Positions 22,101 to 35,152 of a DNA stretch of 64,000 bases are shown one piece after another (the first letter of the stretch is position 1; the number at the start of each line of letters is the position of its first letter). The position numbers and the translations under genes were made by a program. Under the pieces are notes generated by a model. The model ran no database searches. It was not told the DNA's origin and saw nothing but the letters and a program-made list of their open reading frames with translations. Source of the DNA: Drosophila miranda (Eukaryota > Arthropoda > Insecta > Diptera > Drosophilidae); the NCBI RefSeq assembly GCF_003369915.1, contig NC_046677.1:28476913-28540912 (forward strand), in the 5' to 3' direction.

Positions 22101-24567
22101 ACCCAGGAAGAAAATTTATTTGGGTATGAGTAATTGAAGGACTTGAGGTAGTGGTAGCCTCAATTTGTTGCATTTGGAATCTATACTTACTAAGAACTTT
22201 ATTAATAAAATATATATCCTCCGAGCAGGGTTTTATGGAATCCGGATAAGAGTGAATTTAAGAAATTACATCGTAAAATTGCCAATTGCTGGCATATTAT
22301 TGTAGTCCAGTTTCAGCTTAGGTTAAAAATATGTTGCATTAGATGATAGAGAAGACAGGATTATTGAGGAACTTAACTAATTCTAATTCCTCGAAAGGAA
22401 GGGAATAATTTAATTGAAAGTAATCCAAGCGCTTGAGCCTCCTTTCACTCCTTCTCTAATGAGCTGTAACCTACCGAAACCTCTACAGTACTTCCCGCCT
22501 CCCTTGCAAACCACTGATTAGCTCTGGCAACAAAACAAACTTCCATTTTGACGGCTATCAATTGATATTAATTAGCTTAATTAATGTCATTTGGCTGAGT
22601 TGCCAAAAGCGGATGGAATCGATTCAATAAAGTGCCAAGGCGTCATGCATAACCGAGCTGAAAAGTGGGAAAAAGTGGAGTAGTATTATCCGGAATAGAT
22701 CTGCATGATGCGGATGCGGCTGCGGATGGGGCAACCACCAGACAGCCAGCCAACCGCGTCGTTCAATTAGCCAAATAAGTCAGTTTTGTGTCAATGCGAT
22801 TGTTGGTAGGAGATGGGGCCTTATGGAGATGGTAGATGATGGATACTCGAATGGTCGCTTAGGCGTGCATAAGGCAAACATCAAAAGGAAATCAGGAGCC
22901 CAGGACGAGAGAGAACGGACAGCATGACAACAAGTGAAGGACCATTCACATTCATTCCACAATTGGGGGTTGTCCTTCGACTTCCTCTCACACTTGCACG
23001 ATGACGATGATGCTGGGCATTATGATAGGAATCATCATCGAGCGCATCGCAGCTCCGAGCTTCGAGCTCTCGCTCTCTGAGGTTCAAAAGAACGCCGCGA
23101 GGCGGTGTCAAAAGTCATCTAAAAATTGGGCACAAGCTTCCTTTTGTGTGTGCGTACAGACTGTCAACTGAATGGCCCTGAAGGAGGAGGAGGAGGAAGT
23201 GGAGGGCAAAGCCTGTCAGTGGGCGGTGTGCTTGAGCATATGCTGAGGGTCCACTGTAAGTCACAATGACGATGGAACCCAAAAAGGATCTTTGGATATT
23301 TGCATAAAAAAGAACGCATTGCATCGCTTGATTTCGCTTTTCGTTCCCATTTCCTCCCATTCGATTCGATTCCATTTCCATTTGAATTATTCATATACCC
23401 TGACACCCCACAACCCTATAGAAAGAGCGGCAGGGGTGAGGGTGAGCATCGAGAAATGTCAACTCAAGTGGTCGTCACATGCGACATATCCGACAGGGGT
23501 ATTACGGATTAGTGCAAGTCTGTTGTATGTCAAGAAATCAAAGTCAGTGGGAGGACAATCATATTTTTCAATGAACATAAATATTTCTAAATAAATATTC
23601 CCAGTTTTAAGTGCAATCCTTCCGTAGCGCGTGTCTAACGTCTTCCTAGGATATAGGGGCACGCTTTGAAACTATGTAAAAGCTCCAGAAATTAGTTTTC
23701 TTTATTAAGAAAATACACAGCTTTTTTCGAGACGAGACTTCTTTGCGAAAAATCTATTAAAATACATGAAAAGCATTAATAAATATAATTCTTGAAATAA
23801 AAGTATTCCCTATTCGTTGATGCCCAACACATATGAATATTTCCCCATCTCGATTTGATTAATTGCGCTCTGCCCAAACATATTCTGACTGTCACTTAAG
23901 ACACATCCTCACAAGCAAGGGGCCGGCAGTCCTAGCAGACACGGAGAGAGTGGGCACGCAGCTTGTGTTGCATTTTTATGAGCAGCCTCAAGAGCTCCGA
24001 CTTCCATCTTTCAGTTTCAGTCCCAGACCGAGACCAAGTCAGATTCTGTGCCGCCTTTTTCTTAGCAGCAGATCAAAGCGTTATGCAAATGACTTTGGCG
24101 TGTGCCAGGTCCTGCCTCTGGTGTCCTTAGTCCTTGCCACCTGCGGAGTTCCCCGAGTGGAACTGGGCTCCGTTGAGTGTCGAGTGGGGGCAGGCACAAC
24201 CAGGCAGCTCGCCACTAATTAAGTTGCAAATGTCATGCGGCAGCCGGGACGACAGTTTAGAGCCCATTAAACGCGACTCTACACTCTCGCGTAATGCAGC
24301 AATAATTGTTTTCATTAGGCGCTGGCAGCGCATCCATTTGCATTATTTACTCCCAGGATCGCAAACAATCTCAAGGGGATCCCTCATTCAGTTGCTCAGT
24401 TATTTGCATATGTGTAGGAAGGGAATTAAAATGGAGCCAGGGAAGAGAGAGATGGTTCCGGAGTAGGATTTGTCGTTTCAGATTATTTAAAGGGAAGCCT
24501 GTTTACAAAATTCAAACAAGTTCTCAGAAATAAATATCTATCATACTTTGAGACATATATGTACGTA
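19179..24567. other. Intergenic between the Lifeguard-like gene and the erm 3' side
   Basis: No convincing exon or RNA gene. A TATATAAG element lies near 20103-20110, followed by repeated GCGACA words to about 20136, but no open gene follows it. Purine- and pyrimidine-biased patches are scattered through the stretch. Confidence 0.5.
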
Positions 24568-24796
24568 TTTATACCCTTTACTCGGATAAGGTATAGAGGT
24601 CGATTTTTGGGGAGAGTAGATGTATGTAACGCCTAGAAGGAATCATTTCCGACCCCAAAAAGTATATATATTCTTGATCAGAATCAATAGCCGAGCCAAT
24701 TCAGCCATATCTGTCTGTCCGTCTTGTTTGACGCATAGTTCGTAGCGACTGTACGAGCTAGAGCCATGAAATTTTGTATCCAGACTCCTGCCATAT
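24568..24796. mobile_element. INE-1/DINE-1-like (Helentron) relic
   Basis: The stretch contains, in order, the characteristic words of the abundant Drosophila INE-1/DINE-1 family: TATACCCTTTACTCG, an AGAAGGAATCATTTCCGACC-type block, AAGTATATATATTCTTGATC, AATAGCCGAG, then a TGTCTGTCCGTCTTG tract and GAGCTAGAG, ending near CCAGACTCC. It is short and diverged, has no coding capacity, and lies 1.2 kb past the erm stop codon. Family naming is from memory of the consensus and needs a repeat-library search. Confidence 0.6.
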
Positions 24797-25299
24797 CACA
24801 CTGAATCGAGAATTAATTAAATTCCAGTTCATACATTTTATCCATACCATAATACCACACCCAATCAATTATAAAAACGAAGTCCTTTATTTTTGAGATT
24901 TCCAGCTTGATTCCATTCTTTGCATAGCATCCCATACACCCATAAATTAATGAATATTTTGAATGATCTATCACAGATAGCTATCCTTCTCATACCTTTG
25001 ATGCCCTCCATTCCCAAAATAGAACAATATTCCATTTAATAATTGAAGAATTGATTTATTGCTTAAACATTATCAATAATATCACTTAAGTTCTAAGCAA
25101 TTTCAAAGCATCCATCGATTTGTTTGTTAAAATGTTCTTAAATTTTCGCCATGGATTAAACACAGACATCGAGGGCTAAATCTAGTACAACTCTAAGATA
25201 CATTTGCAATGATGTAAATTGGTTGATAGATCCCTAAAACAGATGATGCTCGTAGACAATTCCGAAAACATTTCCTATATCAAAGCGCACTTCAGAGGA

Positions 25300-25322
25300 T
25301 CTGTGTAGCCGATCTACACAGA
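25300..25322. other. Inverted repeat (hairpin) in the probable erm 3' UTR
   Basis: TCTGTGTAG at 25300-25308 and CTACACAGA at 25314-25322 are perfect inverted copies around the 5-base spacer CCGAT. The position is about 660 bases after the erm stop codon, within its probable 3' UTR. A 12-base palindrome GATCGTACGATC lies nearby at 25365-25376. Confidence 0.5.
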
Positions 25323-25982
25323 ACTCAGTGCGTGGTGGGGTAGGGAGACATTCAGAACTATCTAGATCGTACGATCGTACTTGTATCTATATATCTACAC
25401 ATAAAGAGAGCGATGCTTAGGTGTAAAGTGAGTATATCTAAGGGAATCCAACATCTATTAAGGGGGAACAATTCTTATATGGCTATTCTTTATATACAGT
25501 TAGAATCACACACACACACACCTTTGGACACATATGAAAGAGTTATCATAGAGGGCGTGTTGAGCGGGTGGTTCATTATAATCAGTGAGTGGGGAGTATT
25601 GCACAAGTTGAAACCATTTGTTGGCTGTTGTTCTTCTTTGGGGGGTCCTGGTGGGTAGATCTGTATCTGGATCTCCTTCATCCTAGAAGAGTCCATTCAG
25701 GGCTCGTACAGCGCTGCTCAGGGCCGTGCAGGTTAGCTCTGGGGATGTCGAACCCCTCAGGGGTTCCCCTACTTCGTGAGAATCGCTTACAGCGGTTGCT
25801 GTGGTGGTTGTGGTTGCAGCGGCTGCCGCTGCCACAAACTGCAGTCAATCGATGAGCAAATCGCTCCTGGCCGCCGACGTGGCGGTGGATGTTGCCGTAG
25901 TTGTTACCGTGGCCGTGGAGCCAGTCGTGCATATCGAAGCCGTAGCTGAAGCCGAGTTAAGACTGTCCGCATAGTATCTCTG

Positions 25983-28900
25983 TCAGAATACTTTCGCTAT
26001 GAATGGGACATTCTCCAGTGCGGCTGCAGACAGCCTTTGCTGCTGCTGCTGTTGTGGATGCGGCGGTTGGTGCTGCTGCTGGGATGCGGGATGTGCGAGC
26101 TGCAGGAAAGCCGATCCTCCGGGATAGTCCCCATGGATACTCGAGGGCGGCACTGCTAGCGGATGGAAGCCTGCTGGCGACTGGTACTGCGAGCGTGGCC
26201 ATGCGGGATTGCTTGTCTCTGCACTGGACAGCGGAGGAGTCGTCACATTGATGGGCGGCGACATGCTGCCCTCGGAAGAGTCCGGCGTCAGCTGACTGGC
26301 CTGGCTGTAACTGGACAAGGGCTCGCGGCGGGTGTACTCCCTCCTCCGTTCGTAGGCCGGCGGCAGATCATCGTCCAGCAGATCCCCTCCGATCTCGTGC
26401 AGCTTCCGCATATGCTTCTTCAGATCAAAGTTGCGGCAGAAGCCCTTGGCGCAGACGCGACACGTGTAGGGCTTCTTGTCGTTGTGCGTGTGCATGTGGA
26501 AGGTGAGGTTGTAGATCTGGTGGAAGGCCTTGTTGCAGATGCTGCACTTGTACGCCTTCTCCCCGCTGTGGGTGAGCTTGTGGTTCTTGTAGTTGCCCTT
26601 CTGGTGGAACCCCTTGCCGCAGTACTCGCACACGAACGGCTTGTAGCCCGCGTGGATCCTCGCGTGGGTGTTCAAGGTGGAGGAGCGATTGAAGGCCTTG
26701 CCGCAGGTCTGGCACTTGTGCGGCTTCTCCGAGGTGTGGATGATCTTGTGGCGGCACAATGTTGACGCCTGTCGGAATCCCTTGCCGCACACTTTGCATA
26801 CGAAGGGGCGTGCCCCCGTGTGAACGGGCATGTGGCGCGTGAGATTGTAGTGGGCGTTGAATACCTTACCGCACTCCAAACAGGAGAAGGTCTTGGGTTT
26901 GCCGCCGTTCGCCGATCCCGGACTGCTGTCATCGATGGAGCCATGTGGGGAAGGGGATCTGGAGCGTGGACCTGTACTGGAGGAGGGTCCTGCAGTGGGA
27001 GTGGTTGATCCTGCTCCTGCTTCTGACGCCACTGACGCTGGTGGTGGCGTGGTCTCGCCCTGTTCTGGCTGGGATCGCTTTCTCTTCAAAGAGGGAGCAC
27101 ACAAGCCGCTGGCATGAGGGGTTCTCTGCCCCACCGGGGACTTCTCGAGGGTCTGCTGCATCGTGGGCACCTGTTGGGATTGGGCAGCTGCTGCCGCAGC
27201 CGCCGCCGCGGCCAGGGGATGCCCCAGATTGCGGCGCAGCGACTGCGAATGGTGGAGACTGGCGTTCAGGGAGGCAGTGAAGCTGCTCAGGTGGGCGGCA
27301 CTGGCCAGCGTCTGCTGCTGGGCCGTGAGGGCCGCGTACTGCGCGGCTGCAGCGGCACACATCAGCTGATTGGGGGCATAGTAGAGCAGGGGATACTGGG
27401 AGAGCAGCTCCTGGTGGCGGGAACTCACAAACTGCTGCACGGCGGAGGCGGAGGGCGACACGGAGGATGAGATAGCCCTCGCCGATCCGGGGACGTACTT
27501 CTTGAAGGCGGAGTCATAGTTGACGGCAGCCGCCGTGTGGGGTGTCTGCTCCAGGCTGATCACCTCAATGGGGCTGCAGGATCGCTCCGAATCGGCATCA
27601 ACGTCGGCATCCTCTTCCTCCTCATCGACCAGGATGGCGGATGGATGCTGCACTGGTGGCACTGCCACAGACTGATGGGGCTTGTGGTCCGGCTCCATGA
27701 TCTTGGCAATGGAGAACTTCAGGGGACATGATCGCTTGGCATCGCTGCTGCCATTATTGGTGGTATTCTGTTGGTTCATGCCGACGGCGGATTGATCCGA
27801 GGCGGCGCTCTCCATGACGGGACTCTTCGATGGCGGCATCATTGCAATAACGCCCGCTGGACTACACGGTTGCATGCCACGCGGACTCTGCAATAGAGCA
27901 AAACAAAAGAAAGAATAGAAATGAGTCGAGAGCTCTCTACGATCTGGTGTGTATGCAAACTAAGCAACGGGTTATCAATTAATACGAAGGCCTACGCGTA
28001 CGCCTCCATTGTTATGCAACGTAATATGTATTATGATGTATCCCGGGGGCAGGATCAGTCAAGTGCAACTAATGCGCCACAAATGCGATGCAAAACAAAC
28101 TCCAGGGAGAGCCTACGAGGCAGAGAGGGCGTGCTCCCAGCGGCAGGACATTTCCTATCCTGGCCTGGGATCGGCCATCTCATTCATGGCCAGTCAGCGG
28201 GTTGCAATTAAAACAAAACCGCATTTGCGTTTAATATGTATATTCCCCGATATTTTCCAATTTTTGCATATATTTATTTTAACCCGTGCGCGGTCCTGGA
28301 CCTGGTCCCTGGCTCACACATCACTTAACCCAAACAAAGCCCAAGGGCTCAACTCTTTCGCTTTTCTTTTTAGCATATTGCCATCAATCATAACACAGTC
28401 CGGGAATACTCTTATTCCCAATCGAAGGTTGTTGTTGTTTTTTTTGGCGCGGGTCTTGGCTTTATTTGCACATCATTAAATCGTTTACACTTGGCTGCAA
28501 GTGTAAGGTCTTTCAGTCTCTCCCGGTCTGCCGGTCTCCCGGTCGCCATCTCCATCTTCCACATGTGCTCTCGAGTGTTCCTAATGTGCGACATCCGGTG
28601 CGATTACCGCTTTCCTTAACTTAACCCTCCATCCTCTGAGTTTCGTTTTTAATTAACTTGATTTGACGCCTCAGTAAGTAGCTCTAGAGGGCACAGAGCA
28701 TACACATAGCCAAGGCTAACTCTGACTCTGACTTTCCGTGTCCCCCGAGTAGTTTCTCTCTCTAAGTGTTGTTTCAGATTAATAAGATTAAAAAAGGGGG
28801 CTGGTCATATTTCACACGCTGACCCCGAACCCAAAAGCGGAGACGGATACGGACAACATTTCAATTGGAACTTTGGCACTTTTCCCCCGGGCTGGGACCC

Positions 28901-31755
28901 ATATATTGTACATGTTCATATAGTTCTGTTTTGGTTGAGTGCCCCGAATTATGTTCGGGTGTTCTAGTGGCCTCTTGAGAGTTCTCTGTGTTTGGGGCAA
29001 CTCTTGAAGAGTGCGACTATGCAATCAGACTTATTAAATGTGTGTGTAGAAAACATTGTTAATGTTTGGGGGGAAAATGAGGGCGACTTTTGACTCAAGT
29101 TGGGGAGTTGGGATGTTGACTTAATTGAAGGCAGATCGATGGCCGACAGGATTTAAAACATGTTACATGAAATTCCATTATTTTTAGTTCTGTTTAAGAT
29201 CATATATTTCTTCCAAAGTAAACATGTTATACTCTCATAATAGTGATTTAAATGATTTAAATAACCTAACAATATTTTAAAGCTATCTCCCAATGTCTAC
29301 TAAGTTAAAATTCTTTTCCGCTATAGTTTCTTGATGAAAACAAACACTTTGAAAAGTTTCAAGTAATACCAATAAATCTATAATAATTTTAAAGAGATAC
29401 ATAGATTCAAACTTTAATTAAAAAGTTTAAAAAGGCTTTTCATTTGTTTGAAAAATATGAGATGACTATAGAAAGATTTTAAATGTTTAAATATACAAAT
29501 CAAGTGGAACCACTGATGAATTTTCACTTCGTTAATGAGTTTTTTTGGAATATTGAACTTTTGGCTAATATTTATATTTTCATTTATAATTATTATTTTT
29601 AAAAACTTTAAAAGTACTGACACTGCTTAATTACCGCTGACCCACTGTCAGGTCTGCATATACATATATAAAATGATAATTTTCCCGTCGGAGAAGTACA
29701 CCGAAGTAAGCATAATATATATAGATATACTCTTTATAGATACGTACAAAGTAAACCATATTTAGGCGCTGCCTATGTGGGTATCCAATGCGTGTTGGGT
29801 GGACGACAGACACTCTGCAGCCACTCTTCAAATAACTCGATAGTTGATAGCTCCCACACAATTATTAAAACACACGACAATTGGCAACTTGCTCAAAGTT
29901 TGTTCTTTTTCACTTGTTTTATCTCGTAAAAAGTTATTTGTTCGGGAGGAATACGTATACGGAACGCGACAGTGGGAAGCGCTGTGTTCAGCACAGGATC
30001 AGCGACCGAAGCGGAATGATGGCAAACACACGGTAGTGCGGGCCTTAAGAAATATGAAAAGAACACACGCAAGCACACACGAAAGGCCCGACAGGACCTC
30101 AGCTGGGAGTGAGCAAAAGGACGAGCAGCCTGCTTCGGCAGAGGGTTGCGCGTTGGATGGCAAAACAACCCCCGAAATTCTCTGAGCGAGAGAGAGAAAG
30201 GCAGATGCACGGGGAGAGAGAGAGAGAGAGAAGTAGCCTCGCCAAAGGAAAGAGCGGGATGGCCTTCTTGAGTCCGGCGAAAGAAGAACATCATTATGAT
30301 GTTCAGATTGGATGGGGTCCTGACGCTGTCGTCGACAGCGTCGGAGGACGTCGACTGCATTATGAATGAAACGACAAAATGTCGAATTGGAATATTATAG
30401 AGAAAGGTAGAGCAAAAGAGAGAGCAAGATAGAGGGAGAGAGAGAGAGTGGTAGAGGGAAAGAGGCAGAGGCAGAGACCGCCCCTAAAATATTTATACGA
30501 GATAGAGCAGTGAGGGAAGAGCAAAAGGAAGATTCAAAGAGGGGGTGAATCAGCAGGAGAAAGAGAGTAGAAAGAGAGTGTGGGGGAATGAGAGGGATAG
30601 AATGAGCCACAGATAGGAGAGTGTGAAAGAGAAGTCTAGGGCTATGCAACCTTTGGCCGTATTCCTTTCACACTTGATTTTGGATGAGTCGCAGACACCA
30701 AAAAATGGCAGCCCAGGGAGACCCCTAACCGGTACTCCCTCTCGAGTTGACTTTTTCCCACTAGTCCAACAGTCGAAACCCCCTCCATGTAGCCCCCTTT
30801 TAGGGCCGCTCTTGTCTTTTGTTGTGCCTTTCAATTGTCGTTTTGGCATTTCGTTTTATCAGCGTCTTTGTTTGCTCACCTCTCGACTGCCAGCGGGCAA
30901 GGATACTCGTACTCTCTCCCTCTATCTCATTTTATATATGTATCTCTCGTTTCCTTTAAGTTGTATGCCTTTTCCCCTGCTCAAGAATCCCCCGCGCACT
31001 AGGCAAATATAATCTCATATTCATTTTGATGATATCTCCTCTCCCACGCGACTTTCTTCAAGTTTGTTTGCTCTGGGAGCCTGGCTGGGCTCTCCGAGAG
31101 CCCTAACCGAGAGGCCTGGCAATGCGCATCCTGGAGTTGTGCAGTTGCAGCTAACGGGACACACAAAAGCACAACTCTTTAGGGGTCTACGGGCAAAAGG
31201 GACAGGGGCGGATGAGCAAGGAAATACACAGTAGCCGCCATTTTCATTGCATTTTTATGTAAACGAAAACATTCTCGACTGGGGCTCATTGTGGCGACTC
31301 GACTCTTGTGTGTGCGGGAAATCGATATGCAAATATCAGTTCATTGTTGATTAGATATCCTTATTGAAATGGTAGTTTTTTGGTAAAGGAAAGCGAGGAT
31401 GCTACTTAGGATAGTGTGGGATAAGTGGTATATAGTCGAAAATGCAACAAGGCTAAAGAGAATGGAAGCAGAAGAATGGAAATTTAAGAGCAAATTCCCT
31501 AAACTTATATATTAGATACGAATTTTTAACACTTTGTAGTAAAATCAAATGAAAATGTACACATACTTACATACACACTTGAATAATCTTATTCTTTAAG
31601 TTCTCCATAGTAAACGGCAGAACATATATATTTATGTACGCCCCTGACAACCAAAAAAAGGTCATATCCCCACTCACATTGGCATTGGCCTCCCTGCTAG
31701 ATTCGGGGTCTATCTGGTACTCGTGTGTGTAACCTCCATGTGGACTTGTTTGCAT
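25983..31755 (-). CDS. erm: earmuff (erm), FEZF-family C2H2 zinc-finger repressor
   Basis: Two coding exons on the minus strand: 31678-31755 (ATG at 31755, 26 codons, donor GTGAGT) and 25983-27887 (acceptor TTGCAG, stop TGA), in frame across the junction (EANAN joined to SPRG); 660 residues in total. An engrailed-homology-1-like repressor motif, [11 protein letters not shown], lies at about residues 80-90 and would recruit Groucho. Six C2H2 fingers at about 358-521 match FEZF1/2 almost word for word ([65 protein letters not shown]). Acidic, poly-Ala and His/Gln-rich stretches flank them. Erm restricts intermediate neural progenitor potential and acts in the optic lobe. The finger exon is certain. 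The first exon is inferred from splice sites and frame; if it is wrong, the start would be the ATG at 27875. Confidence 0.93.
30181..30640. promoter_or_regulatory. GA-rich block, candidate GAGA-factor/Polycomb-type element
   Basis: About 460 bases with repeated GAGAGA runs (dense at 30186-30232, 30418-30480 and 30555-30600), separated by a less biased spacer holding the 30322-30342 hairpin. In Drosophila, GAGA-factor clusters mark promoters and Polycomb response elements. The location in the erm intron fits, but low-complexity drift would look the same. Confidence 0.3.
30322..30342. other. Perfect inverted repeat GACGCTGTC / GACAGCGTC
   Basis: The 9-base arms are exact reverse complements around the spacer GTC. 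A short strong stem could form; the sequence also reads as overlapping copies of GTCGAC. No gene is attached to it. Confidence 0.45.
31678..31755 (-). other. erm: Inferred first coding exon of erm
   Basis: A 26-codon open segment starts with ATG in TTGCATGC and ends AAT before GTGAGT. It is phase 0, matching the acceptor of the finger exon at 27888. An in-frame TGA lies just upstream of the ATG, as expected for a 5' UTR. An AAACAG acceptor-like site is also present at 31770-31775, so the exon may begin there or be the transcript's first exon. Confidence 0.65.
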
Positions 31756-34700
31756 GCAACTAGTGTCCGAGTGCTGTTTCAACAAACTCACTTGTCACTC
31801 ATCATAAAACAGTCCGAAACGAACTATGCACTATAGTATATGTATCATCAGCGTCGTCCAGAACATCATGATGACTATTAGATACACATTTTGTTGCAAA
31901 ATGACTGTCAGATGTAGAAATGTGCAATCTGCATTTAGTTAAATAAATAAAATGAGCAAAAAAAGCCACTGGAAAAGCTGTATATTCAGCAGCCAAAACT
32001 ACAACGGCCTGGGATCCACCTTGACCTCACTCGATGGCATTTCCGGTTCGCTTGGGTCTGTCCACTCTTTTGTGCCATATAATGCTCCCTCTGAACTCCC
32101 CATTCAGTCTCCATCTGAAGCTCCCCCTACTGCAGGCCTCTAACCACTCACTCTCTCTTTGCAGTCACCAACCAAAACGACAACGACAACTCTCTCTCCT
32201 ATTTCCCAGGGGCGGTACGTCCACTGTTTGGATCCACATTCTGCTCCCTCTGCTACTCCACTTCTTGCTCACTCTGTCATTTCATCTGCTTAGTACTCCC
32301 TCTAACTCCAGCTATTCAGATCCGTACCATACCTCCTCAGTTACTCCCTTTTGTGATCCCAGAGTTGAAAAAGCCAGGTGAGGCCTCTCCAAAGTTTGCT
32401 CTCGGGATGTTCATATGTTTTTTTTCAGTAAGCGATCCAAGAAGGAAATAAGCAATATACAAAATAGGCTACATTTAATAACGGGAGCGCCTCACCACAT
32501 ATAAATACACCTTGGGGCTGCCCATCCACCTGGTCCATCTGCTACTCCCTCCCACTCATGCTCTCTCCCTCTGCTGACCACCTCTGCTGGCAACGAACTG
32601 GTAATTCCTCTCCTGCTCCATCTGCTCTCATACTTTCCCTCTCTCTCATTCATTGCGATTCAAAGGCCATGCAAGCATGACCAAACACGCTGCTCTCGCA
32701 TACGCAAACAAGCACACACACTCAGGAAGAGAGGCAGCAAAAAGAGGTGACAGGGAAGGCGGCGACCCGATAGGAGGAGAAGAATACAGTGGACGATGAA
32801 AGAGCCAGAGAGGCTGTGGAAAACGGGGAGAGGAGTGCAATGGTCTGGCAGAGTGGACTAACTGTAAATGCAGAGCAGCGCAGCAGCACCAGCAAGCAGC
32901 AAACTACAAAAACAAAAAGCTTGAAAGTCTCGCAAAAAGTGCAAAAATAAAATATCAGAGCAACAACAACTACAAAAAAAGAGCCTGCAAAAGTGCAAAA
33001 GAGGGAGACGGACAGAGATGCAAATAGTGCAGAGTGCAAAGGTAACACAGAATGCCAGAGTGGGACACACAGTGCGAAGGAGGGAGAAGGCAAGAGTGAG
33101 TACGAGTGCAAGCTCTTTTTGTTTGTTTCACCAGGCTTCATGTCCTTTTTTTGCTTCCTTGCCCTGTCCTGTGCTTTTTTTTAATTTTTAATGAGTTTGC
33201 AAAATGGTTGTGGATTTCGCATTTATTTTTAAGCTTTTTTTAATTTTGAGTGCCTGAAGCTCATTTTGGACAAACATAAATTATGAACAGAGAGAGTATT
33301 TCAAAGCGTCCAAAAGTAGGGATATTTGTGTGAGTATTGGTGCACAATGGATTTAAAGGGTTTATAATGGTATGGGGTTGGAAATAACGAAGGGAGGGTA
33401 AAGCGATTCTGATTATAAATATATTTTGGATATGTAGATAAAGAATCTATAGATAGAAAGACTAGGTTTCTCTTTGTAATATTCCAGCCCAGATTAAAGA
33501 TACCATTGAATTTTTTTAGATTTTAATATTGTAAAATACTTTCATAGGATAGTAGAGTTGGGAAATTAGACATTTCACCTGCTCATAGTTATATATTTTC
33601 AGTAGATAGTGAATGGTTCCCTTATCAAATTTCGAATGATAGACTATTACACATAAAAATTCTCCTTCTTAAGACCGTCTGTTTCAATTCTAGCAGCTCA
33701 GATCACAAATCTTTCGTTTTCCAATCTGCACACCATTTCCTATACACGTATTTGGCAACCTTTTAGTTATCGCACCTACTACTCCCGTACGCCCGTACGC
33801 CCTCTGACTGCTCTACTAAACCAATAAAACATTTGCACAACTCACATTTCGTGCCACATCGAATTAACCTTAAAATTGAAGATTTACACCTTCGAGAGTG
33901 GAAAGCTGGGGGCTTTGATGGAAGGGAAATGCATAAGAGACCATGCATAACAGAGAGTTTTTCCAATGAACCCAATCAATGAGCGTGTTCGCAGTGTTCT
34001 CGTGGCTTGCATAATCTGTGCGGTAAGCCATGGGCGATTACAAGGCATTATACAAGAGGTCCGTCCCCGTTCCCGTTCCTGTCTCCTTCCCCGAGTTCCA
34101 GATTGAGTGAGTGCGTGTATCCATGAGATACATTTGGTTACTTAAGCGGGTCTATGTCGTCTATGCATATGTGTAACTAGGACGAGTCCCAGCCGCTGGA
34201 CAATGGCCAGTGATGAGAGCCTCTCCTGCCGGACCAAAGGGAAACTCAACAGCTGCCTTTGGCTTGTATCTGTATCTATGATTATGTGTGTGGGTGTGTG
34301 TCCCCTGGGGCAACGGAATATCCGATTTGAGAAATGAAACAATTGCGGTGTTTGACCAATTTTACAATTGATGTAATCCTGCAAATCCTGCCTATATTAG
34401 CGCTGAGCCGCTTCCTCCTTGCCTCCATTACGATTGTCAAATTGAAATGTTTTCGGTTCATTCAAGAGTAAACACACACGCACAGGATACAGGACTCTCC
34501 TATGCGGTCTGTCCAGGCAGACACGAGTAGAACCATGTTTATGTGGGCTATGGGTTCCGAAGGTTTATAATAATATTTTGCTAACCTTCTATTGCGCTCA
34601 AGTAAAAGTTCAAAAAGATTTCGGCCGCTGTATTGTCCTTCCTTCTGCCCCTGCTCCTGCTTCTGCTCCTGCTACGCCGATTACCGATTACCAACACACA

Positions 34701-35132
34701 GATTAAGGGATGTTCGCAAGAGTGGGAAAGCGAAAGGGAGCGAAGCAGATCTCAACAATCGGCTTGGCAGGTTTCTCTTTCTCCATTCTCTTCTGCTCCC
34801 GGTTCTGCTACAGATTTTGCTACTGCTTTTGCTCCTGACCAATTCATAGGCGCGCAATTAGACGAGTTTAGGCCATTGTCTGGGTGCTGGCCATAGACGG
34901 ATTTCGTGTGGCCTGTTCCTCCTTTGATCCGCTATATCCCTAAATCTGTGCACTCGACCATGATCCATCTTTTTGCCTGCTTTTGTGTCGCGCGTATTTG
35001 GCGCGTTTAAATAGATTAACCGCCTGGCAATTTGCTCGGTTCATATCTCAGATCTTTTACCTAGGCCCTGAGGACATGTCCATGTCCCTACTATGTCCCG
35101 CTCCTTCCAATTCCTGTTCCCATTTCACTCCA

Positions 35133-35152
35133 TCTCTCTCTCTCTCTCTCTC
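35133..35152. repeat. CT dinucleotide microsatellite
   Basis: Ten consecutive CT units in an otherwise C/T-rich stretch. Confidence 0.8.

Larger units (their letters stand above)
27888..31677 (-). other. Inferred erm intron 1
   Basis: 3.8 kb between the two erm coding exons. It contains the GA-rich block at 30181-30640 and a perfect 9-bp stem hairpin at 30322-30342. Otherwise I see no exon or RNA gene. Intron 1 of a developmental regulator is a common place for enhancers (inference). Confidence 0.5.

Noticed and set aside
26163..26765. 200-codon plus-strand frame over the zinc fingers
   Set aside because: It is the antisense shadow of the erm finger exon, GC-rich because of that coding sequence.
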